Shown: positions 45,039 to 55,408 of the stretch, one piece after another
Numbering within the stretch: the stretch's first letter is position 1
Layout of the letters: every line of letters starts with the position of its first letter
Assembly (NCBI GenBank): GCA_030268105.1
Contig: BSDZ01000103.1
Location: 1,988,501 to 2,052,500 of the forward strand
Direction: 5' to 3'
Length of the DNA stretch: 64,000 bases
From: Volvox africanus
Taxonomy: Eukaryota; Chlorophyta; Chlorophyceae; Chlamydomonadales; Volvocaceae
Made by a program: the position numbers and the translations under genes
Notes under the pieces: model-generated
Told to the model about the DNA's origin: nothing
Database searches by the model: none
The model's input: the letters and a program-made list of their open reading frames with translations, nothing else

Positions 45039-46316
45039 ATGTCGCATAACCAATATTCCCCAACGACGGGAGAGAGCAAACAGGTCAGTGTTGGTGTCCA
45101 CAATGAAGGGCCGGAGGTTCCACCGCATACTGATAATTTACATAATTCCCGGCCCGACGTTCCCCAGTCAAATGACCCTTGTCCAACTCAGGGTCCCATT
45201 GGGACGACAGATCGCTTGAGGCCCCCCGAAACGGAGCCGGATCTGGCAATGGTATCACTGCAACAACTTATGGATGAAGGAGGAGTCCCCGGTTTCGTCG
45301 TTCCAACACCTCAATTTCATATCCCTCCCGTCGCAGAACCCAAGACTATCGCAAGCGCTGCCCGTTCATATATCCGTGATGCTAAAAGATACTTGAAGTT
45401 GGTAAAAGGTGGCGATCACAACGAAGTGAAGTGTCTATTCATTGGGGCCACACTAAGCGGCATTGCGAGGGATTGGTATGACCACTGGACCACTGTGCAG
45501 GAACATTTCACGTTCAAAGAACTAACTAACGCTCTTCTCGCTCGATTTGCTCCCAGAGATCAATCACAAGTGGCTGCCATGTATCGAGAATTACACGCAG
45601 GCACCTACCGAATGCAACCCGACGAGTCGGTGGAGGACTATCGGTTGCGTTTTGAAGGTCTGACAGCACCCATGATTGGTTTTTCAGAAGGAGACTATAT
45701 TTATTGGTTCCAACGTGGTCTTCCACTTCAGTTGGCCAGAGCTAGTATTACGAATCCGACACTGGAAGGAACAGGGTCGTATACACGCTGGGTTCAGATC
45801 GTTCGCGACGCCGAAGCTCGTCTCAGGACGGGACAAGAGCGCCCGACATCCTTAGCACCACTATCAGTGGACACGACGCAAGATACCTCCAATGAGACTG
45901 ACCCAGCACCTGAGACTACTGGCATCCCATTACCACCGGCTCCTATGTATCAGGCTGATATCCCTTTGACCAGTCGTGCGCATATCCCTGGCAGCCGGGG
46001 ATTAAGTCCACGAGATTCGCAAGCAACTTGGAGTGTACGGAAGAGAAGGGACGCGCCACAAAATACCGTCGCATCACGTGGAGCCGCGCTGGAGTCGAAG
46101 CGGTCAAGGACGGAAAATCGATGGCTTTCTAAATGGGGATGCACTCAGATGGAGTTGATGCAGCGACGACAATTGGGAGTCTGTCTTCGGTGCGCATCAA
46201 ACCACCTTACGAGGAACTGCCCGCTTTTACCCCCGTTAGCTGCGGGACTACGGCCGGTGGACGAAGCACAGGACACGACTTCTGTTGATGTAGTCGGATC
46301 ACCCAGGTCGCGTTAA
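45039..46316 (+). CDS. gag: Gag polyprotein of E
   Basis: 425 codons from the first ATG (45039) to TAA 46314-46316; an open stretch just upstream has no ATG. The N-terminus is Pro- and Gln-rich. Gag domain: AARSYIRDAKRYLK, FIGATLSGIARDWYDHW, ALLARFAPRDQ, FEGLTAPMIGF, WFQRGLPLQLA. A basic linker and zinc knuckle CLRC-ASN-H-LTRN-C follow, then a 30-residue tail. It is divergent from families A and B gag, although the LTRs look like family B. Open and apparently intact, while its pol is dead. Confidence 0.9.
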   Translation: MSHNQYSPTTGESKQVSVGVHNEGPEVPPHTDNLHNSRPDVPQSNDPCPTQGPIGTTDRLRPPETEPDLAMVSLQQLMDEGGVPGFVVPTPQFHIPPVAEPKTIASAARSYIRDAKRYLKLVKGGDHNEVKCLFIGATLSGIARDWYDHWTTVQEHFTFKELTNALLARFAPRDQSQVAAMYRELHAGTYRMQPDESVEDYRLRFEGLTAPMIGFSEGDYIYWFQRGLPLQLARASITNPTLEGTGSYTRWVQIVRDAEARLRTGQERPTSLAPLSVDTTQDTSNETDPAPETTGIPLPPAPMYQADIPLTSRAHIPGSRGLSPRDSQATWSVRKRRDAPQNTVASRGAALESKRSRTENRWLSKWGCTQMELMQRRQLGVCLRCASNHLTRNCPLLPPLAAGLRPVDEAQDTTSVDVVGSPRSR

Positions 46317-49300
46317 CAAGGGACTAATGCCCGGCAAGGAGTTAGACATTATACATTGACTGCGACTCCTCCTAACTTGACTCCGCAATGCTGGCATGAA
46401 AAAGATCTTTCACTGCCGTTACTTAGATGATCAGATGGCTAGTAAATATGCGCCCTTAACGAATCCTTGCCTGTGGAGTATCGTAGGACGCAGGCGCATA
46501 GCGGAGGTTCACTACGTTTGACTCTTTCAATGACGATGAAGTCATTTCTGTTTCTTGGAATGTTGGGCACCCGTGTGCTATAAGTGTTACTGACGACCTT
46601 GTTGCTATTACGAAGAAGTGATAAGAATAGTGGGGTTGACCCCATAGTCGTCTGAGCGTTCAGGTTACTCTCGCTAATAAGAGTAAGCATCCCATCGTGG
46701 GCAGAATCACCCTAAGTCGTCGAAGAGACCCCCCGTGTGTTAGGGCCCAATGAGTGCAACAAGGTCTCTCGGAGACAGCACTACATGGACATTGGGTGCC
46801 GCGACATAACGACAGTACCGGGCGTGCATCGATATGGAGTCCAGCACAATTGGCCATTGTGCAAAAGGGAACCTATCGCCTAAGGTACCTTGTCTGTCGT
46901 ACCAAGCTGTCACACCGGAGGAGGGCGGAACTGTGCGGAGCCTATGGTTAATGTTGGTTAAGCGGTGTCCGTTTGCCGAAATAAGGAACCCAAGCTTGAA
47001 AGGTGTAATATAATTTTATCAATGATAAGGAAAAACATCCGTGAATTGCTTGTGAGGCCTTGGGTGCAATCGATTGCTACCACCGCACAGTCTCTTGCGA
47101 AAGATTCTGAGGTCGCAGCCCCCTTTTGCCAAATTATACTGATGCATATGTCATCCTGGGGCTCCCACCTATGTTCCCTGCTGACTATAAGATCCCTTTT
47201 TGTGCCCGGAGCACAACCCGTTTCATAACCTATGTACAGGTTAAGCCCACTAAAGTTGAGCGGATGAAGCGGCGAGTGAGGGATCTGCTCGCAAAGGGTA
47301 TGATTCGGCCCAGCACATCGCCATATTCTGCGCCGATATTGTTTGTCGGTAAGAAGGATGGGACGTTGCGTATGTGCATTGATTATCAGGGCTTGAATGT
47401 GACCACGATTAAAAATTGCTACCCTTTGCCACGCGTCGATGACCTGCTCAATAAGCTGAAAGGCTCAGCTTATTTTTCCTCGATTGACCTTCAACAAGGG
47501 TATAATCAGATACGCATCACTGCCTCTGATATTCCGAAAACCGCTTTCCGGACTCCCTTTGGTCACTTCGAGTACACGGTCTTGTCGTTTGGACTTACTA
47601 ATGCGCCCGCCACATTTCAAGCAGTGATGGATCGCATGTTCAGACCGTATATCGACAGGTTCGTCGTTTGTTATTTGGATGATATTTTAATATATTCCAA
47701 AACGTGCGAGGAGCACCTTAAGCATCTCGAGCTCGTGCTTGAGGTGATGAAGCAGGAGCAATTGTTTGCTAAACGCGCCAAGTGTTCTTGGGCGCAGCCG
47801 CAAGTGGAGTATTTGGGCCACATCGTGTCGGCCACTGGGGTCAGGATGGATCCACGGAAGGTAGCTGTGGTTCGCGAATGGCCCGCGCCTCAGAACCTCA
47901 CCGAACTACGCCAGTTCTTGGGTTTGACTGACTACTTCCGTAAGTTTATTAAAAATTACTCCATTATTGCGGCCCCGCTTACGAATTTGACGAAGAAAGG
48001 AGGTTTCGCTTCACTCGAAGCCTGGACACCCGTGTGTCAGTGGGCATTCGAAGAGCTCAAGCGAATCGTCGCCGACGACGTTACCCTCTCTTTTCCTGAT
48101 TACTCGTTGCCGTTCCGTGTTGAAGTTGTATCGGATGCTTCCTTGCATGGAAGCGGTGCTGTATTGTTGCAGGAAGGAAGACCGATCGCCTTCACGAGTA
48201 AGTAGTTCTCGGGTGCGGAGACCCGATATACAACCGGAGAGCAGAAGCTGTTGGCAGCTCTGCATGCTTTGAAGGAATGGTGCTGTTACCTCGAGGGCCG
48301 CCCTCTTACGCTGAAGACGGATCATAAGCTGCTGACATTCTTGCAGAGTGTTCCCACGCTTAACTGACGACAAGCCCGGAGGATGGAGTATCTATCTCGT
48401 TTCGACTGCACAGGGGAGTATACCGCCGGCAGAATTAATATTGCTGACACCCTCAGTCGACATCCATCATTGCACGCTGCAATCCTGGCAGCACCGGTCA
48501 CTCGTTCGCGCAGTCAGGAGGTGCTGATAGCAGCGGACCTCTCGCAGCGACTCAAGATAGCGTATCAAGCCGATCCATGGTTTGCTTCACCAAGCAATGT
48601 GGAGCATTTGCACAAGCGCAATGATTTGTGGCTACGAAAGGATAGATCGACCACACAAATCGTCATGCCAAACGACGACGCTTTGCGCTACGATATTCTT
48701 GCACGGTTCCACGAGGACCCATTGGCAGGACATCCTGGAAGCACGTGATTGGCAGAGCTTGTACGACGCTCATTCTGGTGGCCGCGCGTGGTGAAGGATG
48801 CGGAAAACTTCGTGCAAAGGTTCAGTCTCTGTCAGCGCAATAAAGCACTATCCGGTAAGGGCCAGGGTTTACTACAACCTTTACCTATACCAGATGTCCC
48901 TTGGGAAAGTGTTTCTATGGACTTCGTAGTCGCGCTGCCCAAAACTGAGGAGGGATACGACTCGGTGTTCGTAATGGTCAATCGTTTGACCAAGATGGTC
49001 CACTTAGCCCCCTGCACCTCGTCTTGCACCGCTGAGCAAACGGCACGATTATTTTTCGATAATGTGGTCCGATTGCATGGCGTTCCTAAAAATGTGATCT
49101 CCGATCACGGCGGTCAATTCACGTCTAAGTTTTGGGAAGCGCTATGTCAACTCGTCGGTATGCGCGTTCATTTGAGCACAGCATATCATCCACAATCCGA
49201 TGGGCAAACTGAACGCACAAATCGCACACTGGGCGACATGTTGAGGAATTTCGCGGGACGCACACCCTCTGTTTGGGATACGTTTTTGACTTCGGCAGAA

Positions 49301-50011
49301 TTCGCGCTTAACAACGCTGTTAACCGCTCTACAGGTCAAAGCCCTTTCTTTCTGAATTATGGATTTCATCCTGCGCTACCCGTGTGCCGAGAATTGGAGA
49401 TAAATATCCCAGCGGCTAAAACCTTTGCCAAGTCGTTCCTATCCCGCATGACAGACGCGAAGGCATGCCTGGACGCGACACAACAACGGACGACGGACTA
49501 TTATAATAAATCTAAACGGGACGTAACATTTTCGGTGGGACAAATGGTATTATTGAGCACTAAGAACTTGCGTTCGCTCGCCGACGGTTCCCATAAATTG
49601 TTACCTCGTTGGATTGGTCCATATCCCGTTGTTCGCATGGTAGGGAATAAAGCCGTGGAGCTATCCCTACCTTCTGACATGAATATCCATCCCACATTTC
49701 ATATTTCTTTAATTCGCCCTTATCGCGGCACAGCACCCATTACGAACGACACTGATGCCCCTGCAGTAATGGACCCCGGTCCCGAGACCTGGATCGCAGG
49801 CAAGCAAAAGGTGTATGATGTGGAACGCATACTGGTTTATCGGGTTCGTCGCATTGGTCGACAACGATGAAAGCGGAAGGTGCATGAATATCTGGTCAAG
49901 TGGACTGGCTATTCTAGCGAGCATAATTCGTGGGAGCCGATGCGTAACTTCTTGCCGGAAATGAAGCCCCTGTTGGAGGAAGCTCGTCTACGCGCCACGC
50001 AAACCCAATGA
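46317..50011 (+). pseudogene. pol: E pol, multiple stops
   Basis: The protease region (46317-47125) is decayed, with only patches such as [10 protein letters not shown] still visible. RT is open 47126-48205 ([21 protein letters not shown]) and ends at a TAG in FTSK. RNase H and integrase continue with TGA codons at about 48366, at 48746-48748 and at 49868-49870. Each TGA replaces an Arg codon of the relatives. Integrase catalytic parts (SMDFVV, ISDHGGQF, QTERTN) and a chromodomain up to TGA 50009-50011 are recognisable. ISDHGG has His where relatives have Arg. Confidence 0.88.
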
Positions 50012-50070
50012 TCCTTGCAGTCGATGCTGTTCGATGCAGCGAGGACGCTGCATACAGGAGGGGGGATAGT

Positions 50071-50885
50071 TGTTGTACGCGGGTTCAATCACCGTTTACA
50101 TTTATGAAGGCCGCAATGCATTCAGATATCATGAAGCATAATACAATCATATTAGCATGATATACTCGAGTATATCTAGCTAATCAGGCATGTCGCATCA
50201 TCATTCACGACATCACCCTGTCGATCAACGTGTTTGGCTTGAGGCTGATAATTAATGCGCGATCTATCCATTGGCATATTATATCACGTAATAATACTTT
50301 GAATAGTATTACCTCATCTGTGTCATAAACCATACGCGTATGCAAGAATGCAACGATCGCGATGGTTGGGTCGGCAACCGAATATCGATATTCGGACCTT
50401 TGCATATTGCATGCGTTGCATCCAATAATATCACGAATGACACGATATTTAGAGCAGTATTACCGAGGTACTCACACTTGAGATTGTAATCCAGTGAGAC
50501 CTGTACGGCACATCGGTATCGTGACGTGATAGGTGCGAGGACGGCCACCTAGAGACCGAAGTCGGCTCGACGCTAACTTTGGACCAAGTATTCGAGTACT
50601 TAACTCTATCCGATACACATACATACGATATAATCATTTATATTCGGCCTGAGCTATTCTAGCATTCCATCTGCAGCCGAGTGATGAACATTGCCCACGG
50701 GGTCTGACGGCAGACTGTAATTCTGTAACTGAAGAACATTGTAAGTTGAATCTTTCCTTGCTATTGAGTCTTCCGCTGTCTACTATTCGCATTGGCTTGC
50801 CTTGCTGTTCGTAAGCTTGGTACGCACGCAGCTAACACCTAGACGTGCAGAGCTAATACATGATTGAAGAAGGAAGGATACAACA
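50071..50885 (+). repeat. LTR, family B (3' LTR of E)
   Basis: 815 bp, preceded by polypurine tract CAGGAGGGGGGATAGT and followed by TSD ACGTG. Confidence 0.93.
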
Positions 50886-50923
50886 ACGTGATAGGTGCGA
50901 GGACGGCCGCCTAGAGACCGAAG

Positions 50924-51027
50924 TGTAGTATCCTGGGGTATCTACGGGCAGTGTCAAAGGATCCTGGACCTTAAATGGTCATCCTTCCGATCGGGCCTTT
51001 GTTGGCCGACACGACAGAGATACAACA
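50924..51027. mobile_element. Mini-element copy 1 (104 bp), TSD CGAAG
   Basis: Inserted in LTR F, with CGAAG on both sides (50919-50923, 51028-51032). Ends TGTAGTATC and GATACAACA form a near-perfect 9-bp inverted terminus. TG...CA ends and a 5-bp duplication are what LTR-type integrase leaves, so it could be a tiny solo LTR or a TRIM-like non-autonomous element. Contains a hairpin with AAGGAT...ATCCTT and GACC...GGTC arms. No coding capacity. Confidence 0.8.
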
Positions 51028-51833
51028 CGAAGTCGGCTCGACGCTACTTTGGACTAAGTACCCGTGTACTTAACTCTATCTAATTTGCATGCATACGATA
51101 TACTCATTTATATTCGGCCTGAGCTATTCTAGCATCTCATCTGCAGCCGAGTGATGAACATTGCCTGCGGGGTCTGATGGCAGACTACTAATTTGCAATT
51201 GAAGAACATTGTAAGTTGAATCTTTCCTTATTGTTGAGTCTTCCGCAGTCCACTACTCGCATTGAATCGCCTTGTTGTTCGTAAGCTTGGTGTGCACTTA
51301 GCTAACATCCAGACGTGCAGATTCAGTGCATGGTTGAAGAAGGAAGGATATAACAGGAAGGACGACTGATCGCCTTCAAGAGTAAGAAATTTACAATAAA
51401 CGATGCACATAATTCTAAAGCAAGTGTGCAAGCGATTCACACGAATCTAGCACAAGAATACAAACAATTTGGTCAGCACACTGACAATACTCTTGCAGAC
51501 TTCGAGTAGATATGGCAGATACGTACTCAGTTGGTCCCTGTAGTCCGCGCGATCAAAGCCTCCAGCTGATTAGAACGCAAGTTGTAACCAGGAGCTATCG
51601 CAAGCAGTGCCGGACCACTAGTTTCACCTGCAACTCAGAGCAAAGGCTCACGCCACAATTGCAGTAAACCACAAAGGTATAAAAGCAATCACAATTTGGA
51701 AGCAACATTATCTAAAACAGCGTGGACAAGTTCTTCGACGATAATGTCTAGTGGGCGACGTCGCCCATGGTCGACAATCGTCCTAGAAAGAACTTACTTC
51801 CGATTGAGCATCATTAGACAATCAGGCAACGAA

Positions 51834-51848
51834 CCTGTCTCGATACCA
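51834..51848 (-). other. Primer-binding site of G
   Basis: Minus strand TGGTATCGAGACAGG, 4 nt from the LTR; same as A2 and A4 although the LTR is family B. Confidence 0.65.
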
Positions 51849-51852
51849 AATT

Positions 51853-52665
51853 TGTTGTATCCTTCCTTCTTCAATCATGCACTGAATCTGCACATCTGAA
51901 TGTTAGCTAGTGCGCACCGTGCTTACGAACAGCAAGGCGATTCAATGCGAGTAAAGTGACAGCGGAAGACTCAAGATTAAGGAAAGATTCAACTTACAAT
52001 AATCCTCGTTTACAAATCAGTAGATCGCCGTCAGACCCCGTGGGCAATGTTCATCACTCGGCTGCAGATGGAATGCTAGAATAACTCAGGCCGAATATAT
52101 ATGATTATATCGTATGTATGCGAATTAGATCGAGTTAAGTACACAGGTACTTGGTCCAAAGTAGCGCAAGCCGACTTCGGTCTCTAGGCGGCCGTCCTCA
52201 CACCTATCACGTCGTGATACTGATGTGCAGTACGGGTCTCACTGGATTCCGATCTCAAGTGTGAGTACCTTCGTAGCACTGTTCTAAATATCGTGTCATC
52301 CGTGATATTAATGGATGCAACATATGCAATATGCGAAGGTCCGAATATCAATATTCGGTTGCCGACCCAACCATCGCGATCGTCGCATTCTCGCAGACGT
52401 GTATGGTTTATGACGCAGATGAGGTAATAATATTTTAAGTATTATTACATGAGATATTATGCCAATGGATAGATCGCGCATTATTTATCAATATCGAGTC
52501 AAACATGTTGACCGACAGCGCGACATCGTAGGTGATAATGCAGCATGCCTGATTAGCTAGATATACTCGAGTATATCATGCTAATATGCTTCAATCATGC
52601 TTCACAATGCTTAGATGCGTTGCGGTCTTCATTGGTGCAAATGGTGATTGAACCGGCATAGAACA
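51853..52665 (-). repeat. LTR, family B, minus orientation (5' LTR of G)
   Basis: 813 bp, TGTTGTATCC on the left. The right end is degenerate (GGCATAGAACA for GCGTACAACA). The right neighbour GTGCC is followed by sequence of the tRNA array. Confidence 0.85.
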
Positions 52666-52667
52666 GT

Positions 52668-53320
52668 GCCAACCAATGAACGTTTGACTCAACCCGAGGA
52701 ACGTGGGTAATGAGCATTGTAATAAATGGCATGACTTGTTCAGTAATAATATTTGTTGTATGGTTGGTACCTCAATGTTGGCATGAACGACGCAAAGTGT
52801 GAGAATTGCGACGACCACAGTGGTTAGTCGGCAACCCAATATTGATATTCGGCCATTATATTACATAAATACCAGGAAGGCTTGATAATACTGCATGCGA
52901 ATATCTGTGATACGTTGCTAGGGTTCATCACACTCACGAATCGATGATCTGGTGTGAGATGTACTGCATATGGGTATCACAAGTATAATATGTGCGAGGA
53001 CGGCTGAATAGCTTAAGCTTTTACGAGCTCAAATCGGATTATCTTTGATATTATCATATTGAACTATATTACGCTGTGATTGGCCCGAGCCAAGCCTGAG
53101 CATTATGAGCCTGTTAGATGATGATCGCCGAATGGTTAGGTTCTGATAACCGAATGCACCACATCGCATCTAATGGACTATAAGTTGTAACCTTTTTGCT
53201 CCTGAAGACTTACACTGCCTCTGAGATTGCATCCGGATGCTTGATCTATTTTGTGAGCATTCGGCATTTGGCACTTAACGCTTAGACCTGCAGATAAGTG
53301 CATGAGTGGTGAAGACGGTT
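52668..53320 (+). repeat. H: decayed LTR-like segment in array unit 1
   Basis: Weak but ordered similarity to family A/B LTRs in + orientation: GTCGGCAACCCAATATTGATATTCGG, then TATAATATGTGCGAGGACGGC, then GCCCGAGCCAAGCCTGAGC, then TAAGTTGTAACC. The right end is approximate. It repeats in units 2-4, so it was in the unit before amplification. Confidence 0.55.
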
Positions 53321-53462
53321 TTAGGGTTACCCTCATCAATATCCATACCTGGCTTATTAGCAGCATCCCATGCAGTCCACTACGGCATGGGTGTCCAAGA
53401 AGGATGCACAGGTTCAGGAAGTAGCCATGGTAAGAGCGCCCTGGCCCTACCTAATAGACACG

Positions 53463-53671
53463 GTGTGCGTGCGTGCATGTAAGTGTGTTTGTTTGTTTGT
53501 GTTTGTTTGTGTGTGTGTATGTGTGTATGCGTGTTTGTTTGTCTTTGTTTGTGTTTGTTTGTGATTGTTTGTGTTTGTTTGTGTGTGTGTATGTGTGTAT
53601 GTGTGTTTGTTTGTGTTTGTTTGTGTGTGTATGTGTGTTTGTTTGTGTGTTTGTTTGTGTTTGTTTGTGTG
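53463..53671. repeat. GT/TTTG-rich microsatellite, unit 1
   Basis: Irregular mix of TGTG, TTTG and TATG steps. Longest of the four copies (72 bp more than unit 2). Confidence 0.9.
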
Positions 53672-53751
53672 GTTGGTTAGGAATCGCTGTGGTGTGCTCA
53701 CCTCACACGGTAATGTGCTTGGAATAGATTTAGGTGGTCCTTCTGTGAGTA

Positions 53752-53824
53752 GGCCGTTTAGCTCAGTGGATAGAGCGTGTCCTTCCTAAGGTCAAGGTCC
53801 AAGGTTCGGCCCCTTGAACGGTCG
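53752..53824 (+). tRNA. tRNA-Arg(CCT), unit 1
   Basis: Cloverleaf: acceptor GGCCGTT/AACGGTC, D-stem GCTC/GAGC, anticodon loop TTCCTAA (anticodon CCT), T-stem CAAGG/CCTTG, discriminator G. One T-T mismatch in the anticodon stem (TGTCC/GGTCA). The T-loop is TTCGGCC: the near-universal A58 is G here, also weakening the B box. CCA is not encoded, as in eukaryotes. Confidence 0.85.
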
Positions 53825-54258
53825 TCGAGACTGTTTCATGTTGGATAATGAGTGTGTTGGTGTGTGCTGGAGAACGCTCTAGGGCCCATCTAGGTGAACC
53901 ATTTTCAGGTTGGTAGCTAGGGTAGCTAGCTATAACTTAACTCATCCAGGTCGCAATCAATCGAATGGGCATCAGCTGGACAGCTCTGTTGTGACACATG
54001 CCACCGGGCATATGCATGCCCAAGAGTCAGAACAGTGGAGGATGAGGATGTGGATGGCTCTGGAGGGATAGATATGTTGCCTCAGAGTTGTTGGAGAGCT
54101 TTTCTCGCAAGCTTTACTACTGAGCGCCCCCTTCTTTGAGTGCGGTGTCCACGTTGTGTGCAAGTGCATTGCGTGAGCAAGTGGCCGTGGCCGCTAAGAG
54201 GCACACACCCACACACACAGCAGAGGCACATCATACCCACGCTAAAATAGACGATTCC

Positions 54259-54356
54259 TGTGGGTGGAGGGTGTCGAACCCTCGACCTTAGGATAGCCCA
54301 AGTCACAGCGGTTTGGAGCTATGAGACCTACGCGCTAACCACTGCGCCACACCCAC
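54259..54356 (-). tRNA. tRNA-Met(CAT) with 25-nt intron, unit 1
   Basis: Minus strand: acceptor GTGGGTG/CACCCAC, D-stem GCGC/GCGC, anticodon loop CTCATA...A with the intron after position 37, T-stem GAGGG/CCCTC, T-loop TTCGACA, discriminator A. Lacks initiator features (A1:U72), so an elongator Met. A T run (complement of AAAA near 54243) lies downstream as a Pol III stop. Confidence 0.88.
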
Positions 54357-54727
54357 CGTGCAGATAGGGCACTATCGCACAATCCCACTCTGCAAAACTA
54401 CGTTGCTAGCACAATCAAGTCGGTCCGTGGCGCGTTCCGTTTGTGTCCTCCATCTCATCGTCACGCCTATCCATCTAGCTGGATATATAGCAAAGCAGAA
54501 GGGGTGTTTCATGTGTTGGTATCAACTTCCCTGCTGCCACCACAAATGAACTACGGACAAGCATGTTGCATGGCCTGATATATTCTTTGAGCAAGTCCGT
54601 ACTATACTACTGCGCTCACTGGTGTTAGGTGGGGTCAGTTACCAGCTTAAACATGGTGAGGCAGGCTTTGCACCAGTTTTCACATGCACGCAGGATTTCT
54701 GTGCGTGGGTGGCATGGCTTTTCGTTG

Positions 54728-54867
<140 letters not shown>

Positions 54868-55226
54868 TTGTAGGATAGGGCGGTACATCACCCGTGGCCA
54901 CTAACCTGGCAGTCCCTACCTTCCCCGGTGTTTCGGGGCACCCTCATCCAGTCTCCCACGCCAACTTCTCCGAAATCAGTGGTTTTCCCAGGTTCAGCAC
55001 CCACCACCAGCATCCAGCGGAATCTGCCGAATCAACTAAGGCGTCAACTCCGCTACTGGTCAGCTCGCAGTTCACTTTAATTGGGGTCGTCACCGTCCAT
55101 CGACATGGGGGCACCCTGCCCTTTACTTTAGGGTCTTTGGTCTTTATGTGTATGTGTATGTGTATGTGTGGGGCTGAATATAGATTGGCTGCGATCGGGA
55201 ACATCTTTTGAACAGCTCCGAGTAAA

Positions 55227-55299
55227 GCTCGGTTAGCTCAGTCGGTAGAGCGTACGGCTGTTAACCGTAAGGTCGACAGTTCGAACCTGTCATCGAGCG
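55227..55299 (+). tRNA. tRNA-Asn(GTT), unit 1
   Basis: Acceptor GCTCGGT/ATCGAGC, D-stem GCTC/GAGC, anticodon stem TACGG/CCGTA with loop CTGTTAA, T-stem GACAG/CTGTC, T-loop TTCGAAC, discriminator G. Complete, 73 nt. The tRNA-Ala begins 9 nt downstream with no T run between. Confidence 0.95.
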
Positions 55300-55308
55300 C
55301 GGATGTGA

Positions 55309-55408
55309 GGGGTCGTAGCTCAAATGGTAGAGCGCCCGCTTAGCATGCGAAGCTGAGCGCCGCAGAACAATGTGCGGGAGGTAGGGGGATCGATGCCCTC
55401 CGACTCCA
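55309..55408 (+). tRNA. tRNA-Ala(AGC) with 27-nt intron, unit 1
   Basis: Acceptor GGGGTCG/CGACTCC, D-stem GCTC/GAGC, anticodon stem CCCGC/GCGGG, loop TTAGCA...T with the intron after position 37 (start ambiguous by a TGCG repeat), T-stem GGGGG/CCCTC, T-loop ATCGATG (A54 is unusual), discriminator A. TTTT at about 55447 could end transcription. Confidence 0.85.

Larger units (their letters stand above)
43799..50885 (+). mobile_element. E: family B-type chromovirus, full length, decayed pol; TSD ACGTG
   Basis: 7,087 bp flanked by ACGTG (43794-43798, 50886-50890). LTRs of 815 bp differ at several places (for example CATCGCGCTGTC versus CATCACCCTGTC), so it is older than A6. Has PBS, intact gag, and pol with several stop codons. 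The 400 bp between PBS and gag hold no recognisable coding signal. Confidence 0.92.
43341..51355 (+). repeat. F: solo LTR, family B, split by E and a mini-element; TSD GGAAG
   Basis: Pieces 43341-43798, 50891-50923 and 51033-51355 join into one family B LTR (TGTTGTACACCGG...GGATATAACA). GGAAG flanks it at 43336-43340 and 51356-51360, in the middle of B2 RNase H. No internal sequence remains, so it is a solo LTR that later received E and the mini-element. Confidence 0.88.
40069..51392 (+). mobile_element. B2: family B chromovirus, outermost element, interrupted by D and F
   Basis: Visible pieces: gag 40069-41108, pol 41109-43340 and 51361-51392. D inserted in its gag; the solo LTR F with E inserted in its RNase H (TSD GGAAG). 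Its 5' LTR should lie left of the window. At 51392 pol is joined to an inverted family B 5' end (G), so integrase and 3' LTR are absent. Confidence 0.8.
51393..52665 (-). mobile_element. G: inverted family B 5' end (LTR, PBS, leader) joined to B2 pol
   Basis: On the minus strand: LTR 52665-51853, PBS, and about 440 bp of leader that breaks off at 51393 close to where gag would start. No gag or pol follows; instead the plus-strand RNase H of B2 abuts it. The leader has the same exon-intron layout as family A (first ATG changed to AGG, GT at 51692, AG at 51619, 74-nt intron), but exon 2 soon meets a TGA. Confidence 0.82.

Noticed and set aside
50924..51027. Hammerhead ribozyme or retrozyme reading of the mini-element
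   Set aside because: The conserved CTGATGA and GAAA core is not present in either copy.
53370..53789. Open frames over the GT/TTTG tract, some running into tRNA-Arg
   Set aside because: Low-complexity translation; frame and length change between units, and one frame covers the tRNA.
54894..55211. 105-codon plus-strand frame MATNLAVPTF... in units 1-3
   Set aside because: Not impossible, but no domain is recognised, the only copies are recent duplicates, and it ends in a TATG repeat; not enough support for a gene.
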